DNA from: Nostoc foliaceum FACHB-393
Lineage (GTDB): Bacteria; Cyanobacteriota; Cyanobacteriia; Cyanobacteriales; Nostocaceae
Reading direction: 5' to 3'
NCBI RefSeq assembly: GCF_014698505.1
Contig: NZ_JACJTD010000019.1
Span: 80,119 to 144,118, forward strand
Length of the DNA stretch: 64,000 bases
Shown: one piece after another, positions 54,875-64,000 of the stretch
How positions within the stretch are numbered: position 1 is the first letter of the stretch
Layout: each line of letters opens with the position of its first letter
Position numbers and translations under genes: made by a program
The notes under the pieces: generated by a model
Told to the model about the DNA's origin: nothing
What the model saw: only the letters and a program-made list of their open reading frames with translations
Databases searched by the model: none

Positions 54875-55042
54875 GTAACCTTAAGGCTTAATATCGTAAC
54901 CTTAAGGCTTAATATCGTAACCTTAAGCCTTAATGTTGTAACGTTAAGCCTTAAGGTTATAGCGTTAAGCCTTAATGTTATAAGGTTAAGCCTTAAGGTT
55001 ATAGCATTAAGCCTTAATGTTATAGCGTTAAGCCTTAATGTT
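54875..55042. repeat. Eight-copy 21-bp tandem array of heptamers
   Basis: Eight exact-length 21-base units, each made of three related heptamers such as TTAAGCC, TTAATGT and TATAGCG or inverted variants (CTTAAGG). On the minus strand one frame reads repeated TLRLNAI with few stops. It separates the WD40 fragment from a toxin-antitoxin remnant. Confidence 0.95.
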
Positions 55043-55076
55043 GTAATGTTGGTGACGACAAGACATTCACTTATAA

Positions 55077-55148
55077 GTGCGATCGCCACTAGACTTTGAC
55101 CCAGACCAAGCCAGATGGGAAGCCTTAAAAGAGAAACATAATCTGTGA
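55077..55148 (+). pseudogene. 3' remnant of an antitoxin-like gene
   Basis: A 23-codon frame (RSPLDFDPDQARWEALKEKH...) ends in TGA overlapping the GTG start of the PIN gene in a GTGA overlap, the usual arrangement of toxin-antitoxin pairs. An in-frame TAA lies directly before GTG 55077, so the N-terminal part is missing. The identification rests mainly on position and overlap. Confidence 0.5.
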
Positions 55149-55564
55149 GAGTCTTACTAGACACTAATATAATTTTGGATTTTGCTCTTGAACGCCATCC
55201 CTTTTATAGCAATACTATACAAGTATTCTCATTTATTTATCAAAAACAAATAGAAGGTTATCTTTCTGCTTCTACTTTTAGTGACCTCTACTACATTATT
55301 TGGAAAGATAAAGTTCGGGCATCTGCTCTATCCCTTTTAAATAGAATTGTAACCTTCTGTTAAGTCGCCACAGTAGACAGTACCACAATCAATATGGCAT
55401 TAACTGCTAACTTTAGAGATTTTGAAGACGCTATTCGATACAGCAGTGCGGTACTCAATCACTTAGATGCTATTATTACTCGCAACCCTAGAGATTTTCC
55501 GGTTGCTACTCCCAGAATTATCACACCTGAAGAATTGATTCAGGAACTAACAAATACTCCATAA
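55145..55564 (+). pseudogene. PIN-domain (VapC-like) toxin gene with in-frame stop
   Basis: The first 72 codons (LLDTNIILDFALERHPFY, SASTFSDLYYIIWKD) and the following 66 (VATVDSTTINMALTANFRDFEDAIRYSSAVLNHLDAIITRNPRDFP) form one continuous PIN domain in one frame, interrupted only by TAA at 55361-55363. A CAA (Gln) to TAA change explains this. PIN acidic residues are present in LLDTN, DFEDAIRY and ITRNPRDF. The intact protein would be about 139 residues and an RNase toxin; here it is cut short, so probably inactive unless read through. Confidence 0.85.
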
Positions 55565-55583
55565 ATAATTAAGTCAAATATAT

Positions 55584-56036
55584 ATGAATGCCCAATTAAC
55601 TCCTGTTGAAATCCAAGAACTTCAGCAACTTCTGCCAAACGACACCCCAGCCCAACAAGCGCTTACTACTCTGCAACAACACAACGGCAATCTAGAAACC
55701 ACTTTTGATGCACTTTGGCAAGAGAAAGTCGGCAAAACAGATTATAGTAGGGGCAAAAAATCTCTCTTGCAACTCACCCTCAATGAAATCCGCGCGGAAA
55801 TCTGTGGTGATGATGGTTTACAGGGCAAAATCAAAGAATACACCAAGAACCCTGGTAGTGCTTCTCTGCTCAATAGTATTATTGGCTCATTGGTGGCAGT
55901 TGCAGCAGTAAATGGAATACCGATGGATGGAGCGATCGCAACAATTGTCGTATTATATATTTTAAAAATTGGGATAAATGTTCTCTGCAAATATACTGAT
56001 CCAGCAAGTGAGGGGGACAAAGATAATAATTCCTAA
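55584..56036 (+). CDS. Hypothetical two-helix membrane protein
   Basis: The 150-residue protein begins with a soluble helical region (LTPVEIQELQQLLPNDTPAQQALTTLQQHNGNLETTFDALWQ) resembling UBA-like three-helix modules, then a linker and one to two hydrophobic segments (LLNSIIGSLVAVAAVNGIP, GAIATIVVLYILKIGINVL). It lies 19 bases after the PIN pseudogene, in a zone of decayed genes. I do not recognise the family. A C-terminal membrane region with soluble N-terminal adaptor is seen in some conflict-system effectors, but that is speculation. Confidence 0.6.
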   Translation: MNAQLTPVEIQELQQLLPNDTPAQQALTTLQQHNGNLETTFDALWQEKVGKTDYSRGKKSLLQLTLNEIRAEICGDDGLQGKIKEYTKNPGSASLLNSIIGSLVAVAAVNGIPMDGAIATIVVLYILKIGINVLCKYTDPASEGDKDNNS

Positions 56037-56054
56037 CTCCTAACTCCTAACATA

Positions 56055-56192
56055 GTGGGCTTGATGCAAGAAAAAGCCCAAGAACTCTGGCATGTCGTGA
56101 ATTATCCGCAATGCAATTACTACGTCTGTGGTGATGCCAAAATGGCAGATGATGTATTTGAGGTGTTTATGGCGATCGCTAAATCAAATTAG
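56055..56192 (+). pseudogene. C-terminal remnant of a flavoprotein reductase
   Basis: 45 codons ending at TAG 56190 encode [12 protein letters not shown] and [22 protein letters not shown]. This is the NADP-binding C-terminal motif of FNR/cytochrome-P450-reductase-type flavoproteins. No start or upstream body of the gene is present; heptamer repeats (CTCCTAA) abut it on the left. Confidence 0.75.
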
Positions 56193-56304
56193 ACCCACTA
56201 AAATCCGCCCCTCGGATATCTGCATAACTAAAGTTTGCTCCAGACAGGTTTTGACCTTTGAAAGAACGACCTCTGAGATTTTGACAGGAGAAGTCTGCGG
56301 GCAT
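56179..56304 (-). pseudogene. N-terminal remnant of a pentapeptide-repeat protein
   Basis: From ATG at 56302-56304 the minus strand reads MPADFSCQNLRGRSFKGQNL and then [21 protein letters not shown], a right-handed beta-helix pentapeptide series A(D/N)LxG. It stops after 41 residues by running into the complement of the reductase remnant. The two broken genes are joined tail to tail with a 14-base overlap. Confidence 0.8.
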
Positions 56305-56814
56305 AGCTAGACTGCTGAAAGCAAGGATTTAGACAGAATACATCTCAATACTTGTCGGTTAAGGGGGAAAAGGGAAATAAAAAACCCTTTCCCAAAACCA
56401 AACTTTGGGTTCAAAATGCAAAACCCGAGTAGTATTGGAATACATCTAGACTGCAACACCGTGCGGTATGAAACAGAAGAATCACAACAGTAGTAACAGC
56501 TACCGTCTCTAAATTGCTGCAAAACTACAAAATACTTGACCAGTACAGAGTCAGCAGCATGATTATATTGCTTGACAAAAACAAAAGTAGGGGCCACAAG
56601 ACAGTACTAATTAACCTAGAATTCACTTGATAGAAATGAGTGTTTTTGATGAATTGCCGCTTCTACCAAATTTGCCAAACTCGAACTTTTTCACATTTAA
56701 TATAAGTACTTTTATTACTTTTGCATTAATCAGATTTGTGAATTCTGAACTATATAGTTGTTCAACTTAAGTATTAAATAAGATTATTACCAATAGTCTA
56801 GGGAAAGCAAAGAC
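56305..56814. other. Intergenic region without identifiable genes
   Basis: A 96-codon minus frame at 56307-56597 has no recognisable character. The right end is AT-rich and may carry the promoter for the small secreted protein at 56815. Confidence 0.5.
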
Positions 56815-57180
56815 GTGAACCGTTTCAAAAAGCTATCCTCAATTGTGTTCCTGCTATTAGCCTTCATTTATCCACCTGCTTTGGCTGAAGCCAAGGATAA
56901 TACTCTAAATAATGTTCTCAATGAACACACTCTTGACGCACAGACAAAATTAGTTGGAGAGCAAAGTGAAGAGCTTTTATTAGCTCACCGACGGACTCGA
57001 CGACGTTATCATAGACGGCAACGGACTGGAAAATATTACTATCAACGCCAGCGGAATCGACGACATTATTATAGACGACGCTATCGCTCTGTACGTTATC
57101 ACGGACAACCATATCGTCATGGAGAATGGGAACTGGTGCGTGATCGTCATGGACGATTAATCTATGATTGGCAGCGTTAA
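56815..57180 (+). CDS. Small secreted Arg/Tyr-rich basic protein
   Basis: The 121-residue product (GTG start) has a signal peptide (LSSIVFLLLAFIYPPALA, cleavage after ALA-E) and an unusually basic mature part, with clusters HRRTRRRYHRRQRTGKYYYQ and RRHYYRRRYRSVRYHG, ending in WELVRDRHGRLIYDWQR. The composition (Arg, Tyr, His) suggests nucleic-acid, polysaccharide or phosphate binding. No family recognised. It is not part of an obvious operon. Confidence 0.6.
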   Translation: MNRFKKLSSIVFLLLAFIYPPALAEAKDNTLNNVLNEHTLDAQTKLVGEQSEELLLAHRRTRRRYHRRQRTGKYYYQRQRNRRHYYRRRYRSVRYHGQPYRHGEWELVRDRHGRLIYDWQR

Positions 57181-57445
57181 TAGTAAACTTTTCAACCAAT
57201 TTTCCCACAAAATCTTTATGCGTAAATCCTAATGTAGGCAGACTCGTTAGCAAATGCGTCAATTCATTGGTTATTAGTTCAAGTCTTCTTTTCCTCTCCC
57301 AAAGCTTGATAAAATCGATGCAATTGTAGTGACTAAAATTGTGATCAGATATGGTTTTTTCTGGTGAAAGGTATAAAATCAATGCCTGTAGCTTTCAATC
57401 CCTAAAATGATCCCTTAGTGAAAGCAATGCGATGCAAGTAACCCC

Positions 57446-58084
57446 TCACGTTCCTGGTAAATTTCGCAACTGCTCATCCAAATGACTACGATCTGCCAAA
57501 ACCTTTAACAGCGGCCCATGTGAGGTAAATTCTACAATACTAACTGAAGCTACAGGGCATTCCAAACGAAAACGGAAGCGTCCCACATCAATCCCTAGTA
57601 AACTACACAGAATAATTCTGATGGTTGCTTTGTGTGAAACAACTAAAACATTACCACTAGTGTAATTTTGCTTGATTTCTTCAATTACCTGTAAGGCACG
57701 AGAAGCAATTGTCACAGCCATTTCTCCACTAGTTGGAGCATTCCAAGCTGGATCTGCTGACCAGCGAACATAATCATCGTGATATTCACGGCTAATTATT
57801 TCTGGCGTTTTTCCTTCCCACTTGCCATAGTTGATTTCCTTTAAACCATCTCTGAGTTGTGGTTCCATTCCTATTGCTGCACATAAGGGTTTTGCTGTCA
57901 ATACAGTTCGCCGCATTGGACTACAAAATATTTTTGTCCAAGGGATATAACTATATGCGTCAGCAAAAGCCTTTGCCATATCCAACCCTTCTGGGGTAAG
58001 TTCTGAGTCTATGGAACCGCAAAAGGAATTATTGCGGCTGCATTCTGTTTGTCCGTGACGGAGAAAATAAAGAGTTAGGCTCAC
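57446..58084 (-). CDS. Histidine phosphatase superfamily protein
   Basis: The 212-residue cytosolic enzyme has the phosphohistidine motif LRHGQTECSRNN, second Arg in SPMRRTVLTAKPLC, the Glu/Asp region EINYGKWEGKTPEII and the second His in VVSHKATIRIIL. It belongs to the branch-1 phosphatases (GpmB/CobC-like group). The C-terminal 40 residues match cyanobacterial relatives by recollection. The substrate is unknown. Start ATG at 58084. Confidence 0.87.
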   Translation of the reverse strand: MSLTLYFLRHGQTECSRNNSFCGSIDSELTPEGLDMAKAFADAYSYIPWTKIFCSPMRRTVLTAKPLCAAIGMEPQLRDGLKEINYGKWEGKTPEIISREYHDDYVRWSADPAWNAPTSGEMAVTIASRALQVIEEIKQNYTSGNVLVVSHKATIRIILCSLLGIDVGRFRFRLECPVASVSIVEFTSHGPLLKVLADRSHLDEQLRNLPGT

Positions 58085-58333
58085 GGTATGTTCTCATCGA
58101 TTGTAAATTTAAGAGCATTAACAATCAGATGTAGCTGAAGATAGTTAATTACTGTGGTATATTACTACAATTTTTTGAGATTTTGAATAATTTTTAGGGC
58201 AAAGTTGCCGCAGTTAGTCCCATCGTAGAAATTGCCATTGTGCGATCGCTGATTTGGGTCATTTTGATCAAAAATAAAGGTGGGTAATACCCACCTAATC
58301 TCTTAGTCATCCTCCAAACTTAAAATTCAGAAG

Positions 58334-58855
58334 TTACTTGCGACTACCTAACCACTTAGCCGCCGCAATTCCAATAATACCTGCCACTACAGGATTACTG
58401 AGAAACTTGATAATCCCTGGTTGCTCCGCCAGCACTTCGCGGAAAATGTCGGGATGGTTGTGATAAGCGAAAGACGCTAGTTTGCTAACATCATCAGCAG
58501 TCATCCGGTTGGGGTGGTGTGTAGATAGTCCCAACTGTTGCTCTAGATGCTTCTCGTCTAGTTTTCTTTCCTTCAAGTGTTTGAAAAAGGCTCTTGCTAC
58601 ATCATCCCGTTCATTGGGTTTAATTTGTGCGATCGCCTGTTGTAATTCTGGCTCCATTTGGCTGGTTGGTATCCGATCTGGATGTAAAGATCGACCAAAT
58701 AACTGCCGACGTTGATCTGGTGTTGTCCTTTGAGCGAAATCATCAAAATTTTGATATTCTGCTGTTGATTCGGCTGTAGTATCATCTAAAGATTCAACAT
58801 CGCCCTGAGCCAAATCTTTCATTATTTGACGTTTATACTGTTCGCTGCTGGCCAC
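58334..58855 (-). CDS. Conserved hypothetical protein with C-terminal hydrophobic segment
   Basis: The 173-residue protein is mostly charged and helical (DDFAQRTTPDQRRQLFGRSLHPDRIPTS, NERDDVARAFFKHLKERKLDEKHLEQQLGL) and ends with a Gly/Ala-rich hydrophobic stretch NPVVAGIIGIAAAKWLGSRK. I do not recognise a named family, although cyanobacterial relatives with the same end seem to exist. It is the third gene in a minus-strand run with the lipoprotein and CsbD genes, likely stress-related. Confidence 0.65.
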   Translation of the reverse strand: MASSEQYKRQIMKDLAQGDVESLDDTTAESTAEYQNFDDFAQRTTPDQRRQLFGRSLHPDRIPTSQMEPELQQAIAQIKPNERDDVARAFFKHLKERKLDEKHLEQQLGLSTHHPNRMTADDVSKLASFAYHNHPDIFREVLAEQPGIIKFLSNPVVAGIIGIAAAKWLGSRK

Positions 58856-58968
58856 TTTACTTATCTCCTTTTTGCCATCAATTTATTTTGAGAGATGGTA
58901 TTTCCAAGCTATAAATCCAAATCCCAATTCATCAAACTCTCTTCAAGCTCTTATTGCAAATACAGCAA

Positions 58969-59409
58969 TTAGCTATATTTAACTTGATTAGTCTGAGTGT
59001 CATATTCGGTAGTCAAAATCAATTGCTTATCAGGCGCATAAATCAAAACCTTTAAGTCTTGATTGGGGAAGTTTTTATGAAAACCTTGAACCAAGGATTT
59101 TGCTAATGGTCGCACTTCGTTAGGACTAACTTTAGGGGAAATAACAACACCTAATTTGTTGTTATCACGAACATAAGCGTCCTGAACTAATCCGCGAGAT
59201 GTTTGCACAACCCAGGTACCAAAGGTTTGTCCTCCTGGGGTATTGCCTCGCTCTAACTCTGCATAAGTTACATCTCGACCAATTGCTGAGGGGGTAGTTG
59301 GACGCTCAAGTTGTGACACAGCACCACCACCACAGGCAGTAGTTATCATCAGGACTCCGATTAAAAGGAAAGTCGCCAATATTTTGCGACTTTGCTGAAG
59401 CATAATCAT
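58969..59409 (-). CDS. Small lipoprotein of unknown function
   Basis: The 146-residue product has a lipoprotein signal: hydrophobic ILATFLLIGVLMITTACGGG with lipobox ITTAC, and so is tethered to a membrane. The mature part includes ELERGNTPGGQTFGTWVVQTSRGLVQDAYV and LGVVISPKVSPNEVRPLAKSLVQGFHKNFPNQDLKVLIYAPD. No named family recognised. The start may be the second Met (MLQQ). Confidence 0.65.
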   Translation of the reverse strand: MIMLQQSRKILATFLLIGVLMITTACGGGAVSQLERPTTPSAIGRDVTYAELERGNTPGGQTFGTWVVQTSRGLVQDAYVRDNNKLGVVISPKVSPNEVRPLAKSLVQGFHKNFPNQDLKVLIYAPDKQLILTTEYDTQTNQVKYS

Positions 59410-59728
59410 TTATTTACCTCCTAAAAAACACTTTAAACAATAGATAGAATAGGTTGTATTTTCAAACTAATTGATTGCATTTATAAGGTTGGAACCGATA
59501 GAGGTTATTCCTCTAATTTGTAATAAAGTTATTCTGGAATGCAGAGACGTAATTTATTACGCCTCTACAATATTTCTGTCAATCCAAGCTAGCCCTTTAA
59601 CTTTCCACGCTTGCTAAGAAAAGAAGAAAGGGGTATAGCGTTGAATCTTAAATACTTCATCCTTTTTTGCAAAAGTGGAATCCACCCCATTTATATCCCT
59701 AAAGTTTCTGCAAAAAAATTATGAATTA
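59410..59728. other. Intergenic region with AGAGGCG-type palindrome
   Basis: No gene in 319 bases. At 59543-59566 the palindrome AGAG(A)CGTAAT-TT-ATTACG(C)CTCT is a member of the dispersed family also seen at 43431 and 52844. Confidence 0.65.
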
Positions 59729-59911
59729 TTAGTCAATCTTTTTCTTCACATTATCTTTCACGTCTTCAATACCGTGACGGACTTCGCTTTCAGCTTGTTT
59801 TGCTTTGCCTTCAGTTTTATCTTTTGGATCGCCGGTAACTTCTGATGCTGCTTCTTGGACTTTACCTTCGATATTTTTAGCAGTTGCTTTAGCCCGTTCT
59901 TCTAAGCTCAT
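59729..59911 (-). CDS. CsbD family stress protein
   Basis: The 60-residue hydrophilic protein reads MSLEERAKATAKNIEGKVQEA, with DPKDKTEGKAKQAESEV: the charged, Lys/Glu-rich repeat pattern of CsbD, a general-stress family. No Cys or Trp. It probably accumulates under osmotic or desiccation stress, as in other bacteria; the function at molecular level is unknown. Confidence 0.9.
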   Translation of the reverse strand: MSLEERAKATAKNIEGKVQEAASEVTGDPKDKTEGKAKQAESEVRHGIEDVKDNVKKKID

Positions 59912-60256
59912 TTGGTACTCCTTCTTTTATGAAAAGTTTATTTCAAAGCTACAAAACTAACTTTGAAATCCTTTGTTATTACCCTTACACAGTAGCTTAA
60001 AGTTTTTGCTAAAGCCTTCCACCACAAGGCATATTCAAGAATTTGTAATTCGTAATTCGTAATTCGTAATTCAGAAAGGTAATTGTAGTAAGCGTTCTGG
60101 CTGTTGGTTGAATATAAAATAAAGTAAAGATAGCTTAGTTATCTATGCTAAAAGACATAGAAAAAGTGCAAATATTGAATCTTTACTTTTTTTAGCTAAA
60201 AAAAACCAGTTCCATATAGGAACTGGGTTAATAAAGTTATGGGGATATTTTTTTAT
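59912..60256. other. Intergenic region with GTAATTC repeat and terminator
   Basis: A GTAATTC heptamer occurs four times at 60045-60072. At 60198-60229 the minus strand has AACCCAGTTCC/GGAACTGGTT followed by TTTTTTTT, the terminator of the GIRPI-repeat gene. Nothing else is seen. Confidence 0.7.
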
Positions 60257-60721
60257 CTAATCTAGAAAACCCATTAGGCTTTCTGAATTGTCAATCTCAT
60301 TTGATGCTATTGGACGATTACCGAATGTTGAATAGCTTTCATCAATTACCAATAAACTTGAGCCAATTGGACGAATCCCAGAGAGATTGATACTTTCAAC
60401 AACTTGGAATGTATTAGCGCCAATTGGACGAATACCCATTGAGTTATAGGTTTCAACTACTTCTAACGTACTGGTGCTAACGGGACGAATCCCAGCAATT
60501 GAGAGTTTTTCAGCAACTTCTAAGTCGCTAGGGCCTATGGGACGAATTCCAGAAATTGCAAGTGTTCCAGAAGCTCCCACTGGCAGTTCATTAACTTCCT
60601 CGACTTTATCTGCATTCAAGCTCTGGTCTGGTTGATTTTCAACTCCCTCTGTAGTTTCCCCTGGAGACTTGGCATTGTTTTGCCGAGAACTGATTGCTTT
60701 GCCAGCGCTGCTAATAGCCAT
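60257..60721 (-). CDS. Protein with five GIRPI-type 19-residue repeats
   Basis: The 154-residue protein has a Ser/Asn/Gln-rich N terminus (about 1-55) and then five repeats of exactly 19 residues starting at each of GIRPIGPSDL, GIRPVSTSTL, GIRPIGANTF, GIRPIGSSLL and the degenerate GNRPIASNEI. Between motifs the text is LEVVE-like with Ser/Tyr/Asn. No signal peptide or membrane helix is predicted. I do not recognise the family; short cyanobacterial proteins with such repeats are, to my knowledge, uncharacterised. A strong terminator follows. Confidence 0.75.
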   Translation of the reverse strand: MAISSAGKAISSRQNNAKSPGETTEGVENQPDQSLNADKVEEVNELPVGASGTLAISGIRPIGPSDLEVAEKLSIAGIRPVSTSTLEVVETYNSMGIRPIGANTFQVVESINLSGIRPIGSSLLVIDESYSTFGNRPIASNEIDNSESLMGFLD

Positions 60722-60974
60722 AAACGAACACCTCTGGTTTGTTAATTGAATTTTACAATAATTAAGGAAAGATGAAATTTTTTCCCATATACATTAGAGT
60801 TTAACCTTAAAAAACCTCATATAGATATAAGTATCTTTAAAACTGATACATAAGTAAATTTTAATTATAAATTTTTGTAAAAAATTATTACTATTTATTT
60901 GGTCTAATAAGCCAGCTAGAATGGATACAGGGCGAAATCGTCACCATGAGATCGGGTATTTCCAGCAAAACTGT

Positions 60975-62972
<1,998 letters not shown>

Positions 62973-63103
62973 GCTGAATCTTGTGTTCACGGAAATCATG
63001 CAACATTAGCCAGCCAAGTGAGATTGAGTATTATCCAATACCAAGTGATTTTTTGTAGGCCATATCTACCACGGACACTGTTGAGCAAACTTGCAAAAAT
63101 ACT

Positions 63104-63682
63104 ATGGCAAAGCGTAAAAAAAGCAATCTCCAGTGGATTAAAGAAACGCTTGAACTAAAACCTGACCATCGTTGGGAATCTCCATCAGGCTACAAAATTT
63201 TTGTAGCAGATAGAGGCGCTGTTCGCTTCAACGTTCCCCAGAATTGGGTTTTTGAGCCACAAGAAAAATCCTTCAAGTTCCTCGATAAAAAACCGCCCGA
63301 CGATGATTGCTGTCTGGAAGTATCCTTCAATCGTTTGCCACCCAATGACTGGAGCCAGTTTCCGTTAAAATCTACTTTAAAGAAAGTGATGGAAGACGAC
63401 AGTCGTAACATCATTGCCAAGGGAGAAATTTTTACCATCAAGCGCCAAACTGCCAGGATTGTGTGGACAGAGATGAAGTTCATTGACACTCAGGAAGAAC
63501 CACGGGAAGCTTTTTCACGGACTTGCATTGGTTTGGGGTCAAATGTTCAGTGCTTGATTACATTCGATTATTGGGCAGATCAAGCAGAACAATTAATACC
63601 CGTTTGGGATGAAGCGATCCGTAGTCTCACATTAGGGTTGTATATCCGTGACCCCATGACTGGTCTAGCTTTTCCAGACTGA
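63104..63682 (+). CDS. Conserved hypothetical protein
   Basis: The 192-residue protein is soluble by composition, with a basic N terminus (MAKRKKSNLQWIKETLELK) and segments WESPSGYKIFVADRGAVRFNVPQNWVFE, CCLEVSFNRLPPNDW, RQTARIVWTEMKFIDTQEEPREAFSRTC and FDYWADQAEQLIPVWDEAIRSLTLG. The last part resembles the repeated beta-alpha layout of PsbP/Mog1-like proteins, but I do not claim that. Likely conserved in cyanobacteria. It is about 130 bases downstream of uvrB. Confidence 0.6.
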   Translation: MAKRKKSNLQWIKETLELKPDHRWESPSGYKIFVADRGAVRFNVPQNWVFEPQEKSFKFLDKKPPDDDCCLEVSFNRLPPNDWSQFPLKSTLKKVMEDDSRNIIAKGEIFTIKRQTARIVWTEMKFIDTQEEPREAFSRTCIGLGSNVQCLITFDYWADQAEQLIPVWDEAIRSLTLGLYIRDPMTGLAFPD

Positions 63683-63719
63683 AGCCTAAAAATTATTGCT
63701 CCAAACTTTCTTGGCAAAT

Positions 63720-63863
63720 ATGATGAAAATGCTATTCATCTTAGTTGGCCCAAAAGGAGCGGGTAAAACTGACATTCAGTTGAGATTTTCTGAGACTAAA
63801 TATATAGCGATCGCCCATCAAATGGTTACCGAAAAACACAATGGTTGTATAGAACCCATTTGA
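63720..63863 (+). pseudogene. 5' fragment of a P-loop NTPase gene
   Basis: 47 codons from ATG 63720 read MMKMLFILVGPKGAGKTDIQ, with a Walker A GPKGAGKT, then run through about 30 codons of no family character before TGA at 63861-63863. The stop lies 3 bases from the end of an IS transposase gene, so the gene was probably cut by the IS or its neighbourhood. Confidence 0.6.
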
Positions 63864-63866
63864 CAT

Positions 63867-64000
63867 CTAAGAGGGTGCAGCAAGCCTCTTAACCATCAAC
63901 CGAATAAAACAAAGATTAACCTTGGCAGTCGCATTCGCTAAAGTTCTCTCAAAGTTCTTGACGAGGATTTTGCATCTTTCCATCCAAGCATTTGACCGCT
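63867..64000 (-). mobile_element. 3' end of an IS5-type transposase gene
   Basis: On the minus strand the frame, open from the right edge, reads RSNAWMERCKILVKNFERTL and then ANATAKVNLCFIRLMVKRLAAPS, ending in TAG at 63867-63869. The NAWMERCKILVKNFERT segment is the C-terminal signature of IS5/IS1031-group DDE transposases. The rest of the insertion sequence lies to the right of the window. Confidence 0.8.

Noticed and set aside
54875..55042. Possible CRISPR array
   Set aside because: Units of 21 bp abut without spacers.
54865..55164. 99-codon minus frame of TLRLNAI heptads
   Set aside because: It is the translation of a tandem array with no ribosome binding site; not a leucine-zipper gene.
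60257..60721. RiPP precursor gene
   Set aside because: No modification or protease genes are nearby; the repeat cores do not match a known class. Kept only as a question in the findings.

Overview
The window is chromosomal DNA from a filamentous heterocyst-forming cyanobacterium of the Nostoc/Anabaena type. The evidence is the high density of the HIP1 palindrome GCGATCGC (for example ten or so copies across purQ and its flanks), heptanucleotide tandem repeats in several intergenic gaps, many dispersed GC-rich palindromes, and cyanobacteria-typical families (CPP1-like, Tab2, COP23, ssl1498-like, DUF2811, DUF4360, a KaiB-like fusion, WD40/AAA-ATPase proteins). No rRNA, tRNA or CRISPR array was found.

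Layout. 1-13 kb: hisIE, an APH-fold kinase, an MFS transporter, DUF2811, an OmpR-type regulator, a CPP1-like J-like membrane protein, a secreted DUF4360 protein, a KaiB-like fusion, pilT, a small membrane protein with a duplicated terminator, and wecB. 13-17 kb: an SH3b/peptidoglycan-binding protein, a decayed STAND-ATPase gene, a zur-like Fur regulator divergent from purS-purQ. 17-35 kb, all on the minus strand: a type I secretion pair (HlyD-family adaptor and a cNMP-binding/C39-like/ABC exporter) next to three large secreted proteins: an FG-GAP/poly-Asp/DUF4114 protein, a phytase-like propeller with an inserted glycerophosphodiesterase domain and RTX tail, and an 1807-residue protein with nuclease-type, phytase-like, beta-propeller phytase and RTX domains. 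Together they look like a secreted organophosphate-scavenging system. 36-46 kb: COP23, a 56-residue light-harvesting-like protein, a DUF1611/dipeptide-epimerase pair (DgcN/DgcA-like), a Nudix-TIR pair, nucleoside hydrolase divergent from a fungal-type cytosine deaminase, a metallophosphoesterase and mtnP.

46-56 kb is an accessory zone rich in conflict-type genes and decay: a TIR-AAA gene overlapping an AAA-WD40 gene with 14 near-identical blades, Tab2, YciI, a STAND-type ATPase overlapping a truncated WD40 gene, a 21-bp-unit repeat array, a toxin-antitoxin remnant whose PIN toxin carries an in-frame stop, and tail-to-tail remnants of a flavoprotein reductase and a pentapeptide-repeat protein. 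Dispersed repeats have entered two coding sequences without breaking frame. 56-64 kb: small secreted and stress-type proteins (CsbD and neighbours), a protein with five GIRPI-type repeats, uvrB, a conserved hypothetical, and a P-loop gene fragment beside the 3' end of an IS transposase at the right edge.
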